A DNA stretch of 30,755 nt. Origin: a virus. Position 1 is the first letter of the stretch; every line of letters begins with the position of its first letter. The stretch is taken from IMG/VR virus record IMGVR_UViG_3300031840_000246, positions 1 to 30,755 of that record, one strand, 5' to 3'. The notes below the pieces were generated by a model that was not told the origin of the DNA, made no database searches, and saw nothing but the letters and a program-made list of their open reading frames with translations. Made by a program: the position numbers and the translations under genes. Shown here in pieces: positions 21,012-27,453 of the stretch.

Positions 21012-21438
21012 TTACGATTTACCATTCTGTGGTTTATCAATGAGATTATATCCAACAGGTAAGCAATCTCCTAAATATGAATATAGTGGAGAAGCCTCTA
21101 AAGTTAAGTTCACTTGTAGCTTAACTAAAAAGAAATATGGTTTATCTCAAATTAGTGAATGGGTAAGAACACCTGAAGTCGCTAAGTACACTAAAGCTGG
21201 TTATGTTTTAAAATATATGACTAAGGTACAAGAAAATAATAATCCGTCTCAATATGCTAAAAGCAATTTAGAACAGATATTTTGTTTGGTCATGGTTAAA
21301 CCATATAAACCTCAAACTGATAATGTAGATGGATTGAAGCCTATTTCTCAATCCATGCCACCTCATGCTACACAGTTTGCACCAGATAATGCAAAGCCTG
21401 TAGAACAATCTGATATGGATGACGAGATACCATTTTAA
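20995..21438 (+). CDS. SSB-tailed protein (possible ssDNA-binding or annealing protein)
   Basis: A 147-residue protein whose last residues are DMDDEIPF, very like the DDDIPF tip that lets bacterial SSB recruit repair and replication proteins. Before it is a typical flexible Pro/Gln-rich linker (residues about 108-138). The N-terminal 105 residues are a beta-rich basic domain (KFTCSLTKKKYGLSQISEWV, KAGYVLKYMTKV) that I cannot match to the OB fold by motif. It is co-encoded with the nuclease, overlapping by 17 bases, so single-strand binding at resected ends is the likeliest role. Confidence 0.72.
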   Translation: MYQKNSYDLPFCGLSMRLYPTGKQSPKYEYSGEASKVKFTCSLTKKKYGLSQISEWVRTPEVAKYTKAGYVLKYMTKVQENNNPSQYAKSNLEQIFCLVMVKPYKPQTDNVDGLKPISQSMPPHATQFAPDNAKPVEQSDMDDEIPF

Positions 21439-21653
21439 TGACTAAATTATCTGACACACAAGAACAACTTATTAGCGATTTCTATAACTTAAAAAAAGAT
21501 TTCGCTATTAAGTTAGAGGAGATACAAGCATTGTATTTAGAATGTAAAAACCACTCCAATACGATTGAAAGATTGGAAAGAGAAAAAAAAGAATTACAGG
21601 CTAAAATCAAGTTGCTTAAAAAAATGGCTAAAGAAAATTTATTACACCCATGA
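21438..21653 (+). CDS. Coiled-coil hypothetical protein
   Basis: A 71-residue protein that is nearly all helix: LSDTQEQLISDFYNLKKDF, then EIQALYLECKNHSNTIERLE and a Lys-rich leucine heptad end. It starts overlapping the SSB-like stop as TAATG and ends overlapping the next gene as ATGA. It may be a partner of the preceding nuclease and SSB-like protein, but nothing specific shows that. Confidence 0.66.
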   Translation: MTKLSDTQEQLISDFYNLKKDFAIKLEEIQALYLECKNHSNTIERLEREKKELQAKIKLLKKMAKENLLHP

Positions 21654-21817
21654 TAATACTTGGAAAACCAATACATAGAAAATACATAAAAAGATTTGCA
21701 ATTATGTTGTTATTATTTATATCTGTATTTTTAATGTCTTGTAGTAAATTAGATTTTGACCCAACAACAACTGCATTAAAATATATTTTTAAGGAGAGTA
21801 AAAATGTTAAGCAATAA
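21650..21817 (+). CDS. Small predicted lipoprotein
   Basis: A 55-residue frame with a basic start (MIILGKPIHRKYIKRF), a hydrophobic core (AIMLLLFISVFLMSC) and a lipobox-type LMSC followed by Ser. The mature part would be only about 25 residues. It overlaps neighbours as ATGA upstream and by 14 bases downstream, and it carries the next gene's AAGGAGAG. It resembles o-spanin-like or exclusion lipopeptides in size, but no paired i-spanin is adjacent. Confidence 0.62.
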   Translation: MIILGKPIHRKYIKRFAIMLLLFISVFLMSCSKLDFDPTTTALKYIFKESKNVKQ

Positions 21818-22127
21818 GTCTTACGAAGAATTAGAAAAAGCATCAAGAGAATGGTCGGAGTGGCATAAGAAAGTAATTATTTTAGAAGATGGTAAAAAAG
21901 CCATGTTCAGTAAATTGTTTCTTAAATATAAATTAGAAACTAAAACAGTTATAGAGGCAGAACATAAAGCTAGAACAGATAATGAATACAGAGAAATCGT
22001 TAAGCAATATGCAAATGCTGAAGAAGAATTAATTAAAGCTAGGTATCATTATAACAATTTAGATAAGTACATAAGTCTAAAACAATCTGAATTGAAAAGA
22101 GATTTAGCTTTGAATAGTAAAGTTTAA
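21804..22127 (+). CDS. Helical hypothetical protein, last gene of the rightward block
   Basis: A 107-residue, mostly alpha-helical protein (SYEELEKASREWSEWHKKVI, AMFSKLFLKYKLETKTVIEA, then LDKYISLKQSELKRDLA). I recall close relatives in marine siphophages next to recombination genes, but no function. A clean AAGGAGAGTAAAA precedes the ATG. The structured segment at 22136-22335 starts nine bases after its stop. Confidence 0.72.
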   Translation: MLSNKSYEELEKASREWSEWHKKVIILEDGKKAMFSKLFLKYKLETKTVIEAEHKARTDNEYREIVKQYANAEEELIKARYHYNNLDKYISLKQSELKRDLALNSKV

Positions 22128-22135
22128 CAAATTCT

Positions 22136-22335
22136 ATAAATATACTAGTGTATTTATGGACAGAGCCATCAGGGAGACTTGGTGGCTTGTTAAAAAGTTT
22201 TTGGGTGTTTCATGTGGGTTTTTATAAATGTTTCCCACTTTGCTCTTTGCACCCAGAAAGTTAGAGTGGTTACTCTCCCCTTACCACTTTAACATTGAAG
22301 CTGGGGTAGGCAATAACTGGTTCTGCTTACCCTAG
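22136..22335 (+). ncRNA. Candidate structured RNA of five hairpins with a loop-loop interaction
   Basis: In the gap between convergent blocks the + strand folds by eye into: H1, a near-palindrome at 22136-22157; H2, 22163-22171 with 22180-22188; H3, outer 22198-22207 with 22250-22259 and inner 22214-22218 with 22234-22238; H4, 22260-22270 with 22283-22293, 11 bp; H5, 22301-22312 with 22324-22335, 12 bp. Loop GGGAGA of H2 (22172-22177) is complementary to TCTCCC in the loop of H4 (22274-22279), a possible kissing interaction. GC over 22161-22340 is 77 of 180, richer than the flanks. No tRNA form is seen. H5 may double as the convergent terminator. Confidence 0.6.
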
Positions 22336-22568
22336 TTTCTAGTAATCTCTAAATCTTTTAAATTAGTTTTTTCTGTGATTGGAGTTTCTGTGTATTCGTA
22401 ATCTACAACTTCTACATCTTCGTGTCGTTCTAATTCATACAAAGCATTTAAAAGTCTTGGTTTGTTAGGTGCAGTATCTACAAATCTAAAACAAACAAAA
22501 TGATTATACTCTTTCCATCTTGATGATATTTCAAATTCTACATCTACAATAATTGCGTCTATATCCAT
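22332..22568 (-). CDS. Hypothetical protein, last gene of the leftward block
   Basis: A 78-residue protein with an alternating beta/alpha pattern: MDIDAIIVDVEFEISSRWKE, FVCFRFVDTAPNKPRLLNAL, YELERHEDVEVVDYEYTETP. This resembles a small ferredoxin-like or regulatory fold, but I recognise no family. Its stop lies inside the 3' arm of the last hairpin of the convergent structured region. Confidence 0.66.
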   Translation of the reverse strand: MDIDAIIVDVEFEISSRWKEYNHFVCFRFVDTAPNKPRLLNALYELERHEDVEVVDYEYTETPITEKTNLKDLEITRN

Positions 22569-22604
22569 TAGACCATATTACTTATTTTGAGAATTTATGA
22601 AATG

Positions 22605-22964
22605 CTATTTTTTGCCAGTAAATTTCTTGACAGTATTTACACCAAAAGAAGCACCGACTATTGTGAGTATTATTATCCAAAAGTAATCACTAGCATATTC
22701 AAGTATTTCCCAGCCTCTAAGCATAGTGTCTTGGAATTGTGGTATAAAATGAAATACAAATATTAAACTAAATACAACAACTAACCATTCATCTTTAAAA
22801 GAGTTTTCTTGTTGTCTTATTTGTTCTACTGATACTGTTTTAACAGCTTCTATTTCTTTGGCTTTAATAATTTTATCTTTTTCTAATTTATGCTGAATTG
22901 CACCAATAGTTTTATTAGCGATTATTTTTGTTAGTGGATTTGATAATAGTTTAAGCCAGATCAT
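22605..22964 (-). CDS. Holin-like protein (GTA 3-TM holin type)
   Basis: A 119-residue protein. The N-terminal half is amphipathic and helical. Two strong transmembrane helices lie at about 60-75 (LVVVFSLIFVFHFIPQF) and 92-110 (YFWIIILTIVGASFGVNTV), with a basic end VKKFTGKK. The order and the FKDEWLVVVFSLIFVF segment recall the 3-TM holins of gene transfer agents, which release virions by permeabilising the inner membrane. It is near other lysis-type genes: an endolysin further along the block, an XhlA-like protein and an upstream membrane peptide. Confidence 0.75.
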   Translation of the reverse strand: MIWLKLLSNPLTKIIANKTIGAIQHKLEKDKIIKAKEIEAVKTVSVEQIRQQENSFKDEWLVVVFSLIFVFHFIPQFQDTMLRGWEILEYASDYFWIIILTIVGASFGVNTVKKFTGKK

Positions 22965-23044
22965 AAATAAGTATTAGCAGTTAAAATAATTAGTGCTGAC
23001 CAATATAGCACAAGGAAAGAATAAATTAAATATAGGAATTTCAT
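22961..23044 (-). CDS. 27-residue membrane peptide upstream of the holin
   Basis: A short frame, MKFLYLIYSFLVLYWSALII then LTANTYL, almost entirely hydrophobic. An excellent TAGGAGTCA Shine-Dalgarno sequence precedes the ATG, and the TGA overlaps the holin ATG (ATGA). It starts 16 bases after the DUF3310 stop. It could be a holin partner or antiholin, or a short leader peptide coupling holin translation. Confidence 0.65.
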   Translation of the reverse strand: MKFLYLIYSFLVLYWSALIILTANTYL

Positions 23045-23060
23045 TGACTCCTAATATTCT

Positions 23061-23315
23061 TTATTTTTTATTTTTCAATAATTCTTTTGCTAATTCGCAA
23101 TAATGGATAATCTTATTCCACTTCTCGGTAGGGTCTTCTCCAGCTTTATTTCGGAGTGCGTATTTTATTATATTGCCCTGTATAAAATCAAGATTATTTT
23201 TAACTATAAACTCGATAGGCTGTATCTTATAGGCTTTATAATGATTGCCACCTATTTGCTTATCTATGGCTCTCTCTGTGGCTCTACGGGGCTTTAAACG
23301 GCTTTTCTTAGACAA
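23061..23315 (-). CDS. DUF3310 family protein
   Basis: An 84-residue protein. IGGNHYKAYKIQPIEFIVKN (about residues 21-40) followed by LDFIQGNIIKYALRNK (42-57) and a helix KWNKIIHYCELAKELLKNKK matches the DUF3310 pattern HYK-x3-IQPIEFI...F-x2-GNIIKYxxR. The family is common in phages and is sometimes annotated as nucleotide kinase-associated, with no proven reaction. It overlaps the phosphoesterase end by eight bases. Confidence 0.88.
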   Translation of the reverse strand: MSKKSRLKPRRATERAIDKQIGGNHYKAYKIQPIEFIVKNNLDFIQGNIIKYALRNKAGEDPTEKWNKIIHYCELAKELLKNKK

Positions 23316-24012
23316 TTTTCCCTATCCAATCGCCTTTTTTATCTAAAACCATAGGATATAGTCTAGGCTGACCATTTATGATAGCACCTGTACCAATTAC
23401 AAATCTAAGTCTATGATTCTTCGAATATAAGAAATTTAACCTAGACTGTTTAGTGAGACACCCACATTGGAGAGACCAAACCAAATTATCAGGATTAGAA
23501 AAGTATTGTATTTGAAATTTTGAATGAAAGTGAAACTGGCAAACATTCTTTCCATACTGCATAGCTAATTTTAGACCCTCACTTGCCATTCCGTGAACAA
23601 AGTAACATTCTGAACCATCACTTAATTTTAAGTTTAAATCATCTACCCATTTCCATTGATGATCTACTTCTAAAAATTCATTATACGATCTTAAATATGC
23701 TCTTGGCATACCATGTTTTAATGCTCGTCTATAAATTAATGATGAATGATTAGAATGTAATAAAGTCATTTTAGGAAATATCTTTTTAAGTTCCCAAATG
23801 TATTTTTTAGATTGTCTTAATTCATCTCCAGCACTAGGTAAATCAGGGTCAGAGTCGTGCATAGATAATGCGTGTTTATCAAGTTCGTCTCCACCATTTA
23901 CAACTATTTGTGGCTTAACAACTTTTTTTAATTCTTGTAAAAAATCAAATGCTTGAGGGTGGTGTGCTGGTATGTGTAAATCAGAAATCGTTAAAATTCT
24001 AGAGTACTTCAT
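23308..24012 (-). CDS. Calcineurin-like metallophosphoesterase
   Basis: A 234-residue protein with the metal-binding set of the calcineurin-like fold: D11 and H13 in SDLHIP; D42 and D45 in NGGDELDKH; N88-H89 in LLHSNHSS (the normal GNHE has become SNHS); H140 in CYFVHGM; H161 and H163 in FHFHSKF. Two metal ions would hydrolyse a phosphodiester or phosphomonoester. Substrates in phages range from nucleic acid ends to cyclic nucleotides and cannot be decided here. It overlaps the DUF3310 gene downstream. Confidence 0.86.
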   Translation of the reverse strand: MKYSRILTISDLHIPAHHPQAFDFLQELKKVVKPQIVVNGGDELDKHALSMHDSDPDLPSAGDELRQSKKYIWELKKIFPKMTLLHSNHSSLIYRRALKHGMPRAYLRSYNEFLEVDHQWKWVDDLNLKLSDGSECYFVHGMASEGLKLAMQYGKNVCQFHFHSKFQIQYFSNPDNLVWSLQCGCLTKQSRLNFLYSKNHRLRFVIGTGAIINGQPRLYPMVLDKKGDWIGKIV

Positions 24013-24030
24013 GCAAGTATGTGTTGTATA

Positions 24031-24273
24031 TTATTTAGATAAAAAGTAAAGCACTTGTGCTAAAAACAATAATGCCACAGCACCAACTCCGTACATAATC
24101 CAGTTGGTCATGTTGTCGAACTTTTTATCAATTTTATCATCTATCTTTTCAATATCTTCGTGCATATGTTTTAAGTGATTATTCTGAATTGTATGAATAG
24201 ATTTTTTAAGACCTGTTACATGACCATATAAGGCAACAATGTGTTCTCCTGTGGTCTTAGGTCTTTTAGTCAT
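24031..24273 (-). CDS. XhlA-like coiled-coil membrane protein
   Basis: An 80-residue protein with a helical coiled region (VTGLKKSIHTIQNNHLKHMH, EDIEKIDDKIDKKFDNM) and one C-terminal transmembrane helix (WIMYGVGAVALLFLAQVLYFL, part of residues 58-77). This matches haemolysin XhlA-type phage proteins, which help holins or anchor to the membrane. It lies one base overlapping the structural gene upstream and 18 bases before the phosphoesterase. Confidence 0.66.
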   Translation of the reverse strand: MTKRPKTTGEHIVALYGHVTGLKKSIHTIQNNHLKHMHEDIEKIDDKIDKKFDNMTNWIMYGVGAVALLFLAQVLYFLSK

Positions 24274-24998
24274 TAATGATAATCCTCTAAGAATAAAGAT
24301 ATTGAACCAGAAACAGCAGTTGTTGCATCTGCTTTAGCTCTTAATTCTATGTCCGTTTTTTCTTCTATTTTAAAAGGTATTACAAATGTTTCAAATAATG
24401 GAACACCAAAAGTAGATTGGAAAGCTACTGTATTCCAAACATTACCATTTGAAATTTGTTTAGTCATAATCTTAGCCTCTATTTCTTTTTGTTTAGATGA
24501 GCCAATACTAGCTTGAACTATAAAACCTCTTTTATTAGCTGGGATAGTATAAATTGCAGATAATGAAGAACCATATCCAGCGACTACTGTAGCAACTGTT
24601 TGACTATCAACTGTTGCAGTTAATGTTCCTACATTCGCATCTCCAGTATTTGCAGTAATCATTCTAATTGAAAAAACTCTAATAAATGTTTCTGTTGTAG
24701 CACTACCACCTATTGTAGCGACAGCAGTTTGTGGATTATAATTTGCATCTAATCCTGTTACTAAAACTGTTCCTGTATCATCTGAAGCTGTGTTTGAACT
24801 TGTAACTGTGCATCCTGTTGCAGTTGATGGATAAGTTGGAATTCCACCTACTCCCCATACTGTTTCAAATGTTGTACCAACAGCAGTATTATATCCAAAT
24901 TGACCAACAGCAGAAAAATCTTCTACTAATCCTTTTTGGACATTGATACCAAAATCAAATTCTACAAAGGGTTTGCTATTTTGAATATTGAAAGCCAT
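24273..24998 (-). CDS. Putative virion structural or decoration protein
   Basis: A 241-residue beta-rich protein: an N-terminal FGYNTAVGTTFETVWGVGG segment, Ala/Thr/Gly-rich strands (TVLVTGLDANYNPQTAVATI), then GTLTATVDSQTVATVVAG and PANKRGFIVQASIGSSKQKE, ending with an SISLFLEDYH strand. The GTxFETVWxVGG motif occurs in structural proteins of several marine podo- and siphoviruses as far as I recall. The Ala/Thr-rich composition and lack of catalytic motifs fit a virion surface protein; head decoration or fibre are both possible. Confidence 0.66.
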   Translation of the reverse strand: MAFNIQNSKPFVEFDFGINVQKGLVEDFSAVGQFGYNTAVGTTFETVWGVGGIPTYPSTATGCTVTSSNTASDDTGTVLVTGLDANYNPQTAVATIGGSATTETFIRVFSIRMITANTGDANVGTLTATVDSQTVATVVAGYGSSLSAIYTIPANKRGFIVQASIGSSKQKEIEAKIMTKQISNGNVWNTVAFQSTFGVPLFETFVIPFKIEEKTDIELRAKADATTAVSGSISLFLEDYH

Positions 24999-25020
24999 AA
25001 CCTTTAATATCAGATATTAT

Positions 25021-25584
25021 CTAAATTTCAATAAAGTTAAGTTTCCCCTCATCATGCCATCTTTTAATCCAATATTCGTCTTTTTCCATTTCATGTGATG
25101 GATAAGCATAAGTCTTAGATACTTGGTGTATTTCTCTTGTATATTTATTACAAGTTTCAAAGAAATTATAACCTGTAACATGAAGATCGCATTTAATGTT
25201 ATTTAATATCCAATACACAGAAACTAATCCTGTTGTCGGTCTATGATAATCTAATTCTTCTTGCATTTTAGTATATTCTTTTAAGTTCCATAACCATGCG
25301 TGAGGTTTGTATTGGTTAGGTAATCGTTCCATTCTTTTACCACCTTTTTCAGCATTAAGTCTTATGATGTTTTTAAATTCTGGGTAATAACCTAGTTTAT
25401 CAAATAAAAATTGATGTGCTTGATTAACCAAATTATTAAACCAAACATCACAAGGTTTATCTAATACTCCTAAATTCATTCTAGCAATACAATCGTATTC
25501 GGAATAATTAGGTTCAGTTTTTAAATCTGCGTTTCCTATTAGTAGTATTTTTTTATGAGATAGATATTCGAATGGGTCGAACAT
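25021..25584 (-). CDS. Glycosyltransferase, GT29 (sialyltransferase)-like
   Basis: A 187-residue protein with the GT29 motif order. The donor-binding L-type region is KKILLIGNAD (11-20) followed by YDCIARMNLGV (30-40). The S-type motif HRPTTGLVSVYWIL (114-127) corresponds to PSTG-L in sialyltransferases. TGYNFFETC (137-145) and H164-E165 in YPSHEMEKDEYW resemble the final VS motif. The family transfers sialic acid or related sugars from CMP-sugars. Here it may modify host surface glycans or virion proteins. It overlaps the methyltransferase gene by one base. The enzyme is short for the family, so the acceptor domain may be minimal. Confidence 0.82.
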   Translation of the reverse strand: MFDPFEYLSHKKILLIGNADLKTEPNYSEYDCIARMNLGVLDKPCDVWFNNLVNQAHQFLFDKLGYYPEFKNIIRLNAEKGGKRMERLPNQYKPHAWLWNLKEYTKMQEELDYHRPTTGLVSVYWILNNIKCDLHVTGYNFFETCNKYTREIHQVSKTYAYPSHEMEKDEYWIKRWHDEGKLNFIEI

Positions 25585-26054
25585 TATGAATACATTACGG
25601 TATATCTAGTATAATCTTTTAATTTATCGTTCCACCATTCTTCAGGTTTAACAGTTGCGTGTGCGTTCATTCCATTGGGTAATATTTCTCTAGCTTCTCT
25701 TGTGCAAATAGTTAAGAAAACCCATTGGTCAGAATAGTTAAATATATCTTTAATAACTTCATCAACATGATCTTCTGGGATATGCTCTAATACATCTGTT
25801 GAAATCACTAAATCAAATCTATTATCAGGCTTTGTACTAAATTCTGGTACTGCTGGGTCATATTTAGATGCGTTCCATGACTTAGGGTGGTTTTGTGCTT
25901 TACCACAGCCATAGTCTAATATGGTTTTAATTTGTTTAGATTTTATTATCTCGTTAATGATTGGAATGTATTTAACAACAGTTGTGCCTCGCCATTTCTT
26001 ATCGTTTTGATGAATAAGTTTAGCTTGTTCAATGTAGGTATCGTATAGGCTCAT
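25584..26054 (-). CDS. SAM-dependent class I methyltransferase
   Basis: A 156-residue protein. Motif I is LDYGCGKAQ (46-54), the acidic post-motif residue is YDPAVPEF (65-72), and motif IV-like is DLVISTDVLEHIPEDH (81-96); then VFLTICTREA gives the following strand. The substrate is unknown. In this position beside the GT29-like gene it could methylate a surface sugar or small molecule. Phage relatives are known to me only as hypothetical methyltransferases. The start overlaps the upstream stop (ATGA). Confidence 0.86.
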   Translation of the reverse strand: MSLYDTYIEQAKLIHQNDKKWRGTTVVKYIPIINEIIKSKQIKTILDYGCGKAQNHPKSWNASKYDPAVPEFSTKPDNRFDLVISTDVLEHIPEDHVDEVIKDIFNYSDQWVFLTICTREAREILPNGMNAHATVKPEEWWNDKLKDYTRYTVMYS

Positions 26055-26296
26055 TTTTTCTTTTTTCTTCTTAAATCTGTATCGTGTTTTCGTGAGCCTC
26101 TAACAAATGAATTAACTCTAGCCATAGCCCAAGCTGACATAGGAACTTTTGGTCTTGAACCAGAACCTAGCCAAGCACCTTGTCCTCTACGATATACTTT
26201 TGTAAGTTGTCCAAATGTTACACCTTTTTTAGCTTTAGCTTTTCTTCTAAGTGTTGCTCTTATACTAGCTGATAAAGGTTTTCTTCTAACTGCCAT
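26051..26296 (-). CDS. Basic DUF5824-like protein
   Basis: An 81-residue protein, rich in Arg/Lys, with KPLSASIRATLRRKAKAKKG, GQLTKVYRRGQGAWLGSGS and the pattern I recognise from the marine-phage DUF5824 family: PMSAWAMARVNSFVRGSRKH, DTDLRRKKKK. The function is unknown; a DNA- or RNA-binding or virion role is likely from charge. Start and previous stop form TAATG. Confidence 0.8.
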   Translation of the reverse strand: MAVRRKPLSASIRATLRRKAKAKKGVTFGQLTKVYRRGQGAWLGSGSRPKVPMSAWAMARVNSFVRGSRKHDTDLRRKKKK

Positions 26297-26472
26297 TATT
26301 TAACTCTCGATCTAAATAGTGATAAAGGTATTCTTTTACCCTTTTTATATAAGTCAGCCATTTGTTTTAAAAGATTTGCTCTTGATGATCGTTTAGCACC
26401 TTTGAGGCCACTAAGATATTTCTTAGGTACTTTGGTCTTTTTATCTTTTGCGACTTTTCTTCTTTTTGCCAT
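26296..26472 (-). CDS. 58-residue basic protein
   Basis: A frame starting MAKRRKVAKDKKTKVPKKYL, with GLKGAKRSSRANLLKQMAD and ending IPLSLFRSRVK. It is highly basic. Its start overlaps the preceding small gene by 32 bases and its stop overlaps the DUF5824-like ATG as TAATG. Similar VPKKYL-GLKG-KRSSRANL proteins occur in marine phages as I recall. Unknown function. Confidence 0.7.
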   Translation of the reverse strand: MAKRRKVAKDKKTKVPKKYLSGLKGAKRSSRANLLKQMADLYKKGKRIPLSLFRSRVK

Positions 26473-26548
26473 GTGCTGAATCTTTCATTAATTTACCATT
26501 AGGCATATAATGATAACCCTTTGGTGCTTTCTTTCTTTTTTTAGCCAT
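26441..26548 (-). CDS. 35-residue basic peptide
   Basis: A short frame MAKKRKKAPKGYHYMPNGKL then MKDSAHGKKKKSRKR. Its ATG overlaps the previous stop as TAATG. GYHYMPNGKLMKDS is a distinct non-random motif among Lys runs. It probably binds nucleic acid, or is a virion protein; no proof. Confidence 0.65.
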   Translation of the reverse strand: MAKKRKKAPKGYHYMPNGKLMKDSAHGKKKKSRKR

Positions 26549-26616
26549 TACTTTTTCTTTTTAGCTTTTTTCTTTTTCTTTATTTTTGGTTTCATTTTTC
26601 CATAATGTCTTGGCAT
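26548..26616 (-). CDS. 22-residue lysine-rich peptide
   Basis: A short frame MPRHYGKMKPKIKKKKKAKK ending KK. The AATAGGAGACAATC upstream gives a strong Shine-Dalgarno sequence. It begins a series of four overlapping basic genes. Its small size makes it uncertain, but the ribosome site and coupling to the next ATG are good. Confidence 0.58.
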   Translation of the reverse strand: MPRHYGKMKPKIKKKKKAKKKK

Positions 26617-26628
26617 GATTGTCTCCTA

Positions 26629-27108
26629 TTAGTTAGTTATTTTTCCACCTGACCACTTTGCATCAGGTAATCCGTTTGTATATTTCTTGCCATCAAATGT
26701 CAAAACCTGTTTTCTATTACTACCATCTTTGTATGAAACATGAATCCAACCACTATTTTGTTCGCCTGTGTAGTATTCTAAAATTAGTTGGTCAAAGTCC
26801 ACATTGTTTTGAATCCATAAAGCTACTTCAAGGTTAGAAACTCCCATTATCTCTAGGTCACAAGCCTCGCCAAGACAATGCTGTGATGTTGCTTTTGAGC
26901 CTATAGCTTCTGATAATTCTGGGCTACGATAACCAGATGTTATTGTGATTGGCTTTTCAAACTTTGCTCTAACAGGCTCTAATACTTCGTAACATAAATC
27001 GCCAAGATTTTTAATCTCTCCAGCACCAGCTTTATTTTTAATACTTTTTCTTGTAGCTGTTTGGCTTTTTTCAAATTCTTCTAAAGTAAAATGTTTAGAT
27101 AGTTGCAT
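26629..27108 (-). CDS. Endolysin, peptidase M15 family
   Basis: A 159-residue protein with MQLSKHFTLEEFEKSQ at the start and the M15 zinc site: H77 (SQHCLGEACDLE) and D84, with the SGYRSPELSEAIG (58-70) loop before it, and the third ligand H123 in GWIHVSYKDG. The family cleaves peptide bonds in peptidoglycan stem or cross-bridge peptides. Beginning Leu-Ser-Lys-His-Phe is typical. No signal peptide, so it would need the holin encoded downstream. AAGGAG lies about seven bases before the ATG. Confidence 0.92.
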   Translation of the reverse strand: MQLSKHFTLEEFEKSQTATRKSIKNKAGAGEIKNLGDLCYEVLEPVRAKFEKPITITSGYRSPELSEAIGSKATSQHCLGEACDLEIMGVSNLEVALWIQNNVDFDQLILEYYTGEQNSGWIHVSYKDGSNRKQVLTFDGKKYTNGLPDAKWSGGKITN

Positions 27109-27117
27109 CTAAACTCC

Positions 27118-27441
27118 TTATGGTTTAGGATTATCTGCTTTTACTTTAGTAATGGCATTTTCCCAATTAGTAGTACCATTAACTTTATCCCAATATTGCA
27201 TATCTAACTGTTCTTGAATTGATGGATAAGCAGTTGCTCTTGCATTTAAAATAGTTTTCAGATTTTCTTCTGCTTGTGCTTCAGTTTCTAAAGCATCTAA
27301 TTGTGCTTGAGTTGGTTTAGCAATATCTAAATTCCATTCTTTAATGTATGCACCTTGACCATCATCTTGAAGTATTACATCATTTAAGAAATCTACTTCT
27401 GCATTTACATATTTTTTTATTTTAGTTGAAAGTTGTGCCAT
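27118..27441 (-). CDS. Small XkdW-like tail-fibre region protein
   Basis: A 107-residue protein between the fibre gene and the endolysin. The middle has PTQAQLDALETEAQAEENLK and the end YPSIQEQLDMQYWDKVNGTT followed by W-ENAITKVKADNPKP. This YPSI-EQLDMQYWDK pattern recurs in small phage proteins after fibre genes, often annotated as XkdW-like or fibre assembly proteins. It probably aids or completes the fibre. Function inferred from position and pattern. Confidence 0.75.
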   Translation of the reverse strand: MAQLSTKIKKYVNAEVDFLNDVILQDDGQGAYIKEWNLDIAKPTQAQLDALETEAQAEENLKTILNARATAYPSIQEQLDMQYWDKVNGTTNWENAITKVKADNPKP

Positions 27442-27453
27442 AATTTATTTTCT

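Noticed and set aside
22136-22335. tRNA or tmRNA in the structured gap
   Set aside because: No acceptor stem plus T-loop arrangement, anticodon loop or CCA end could be laid out; the hairpins are consecutive and not cloverleaf.
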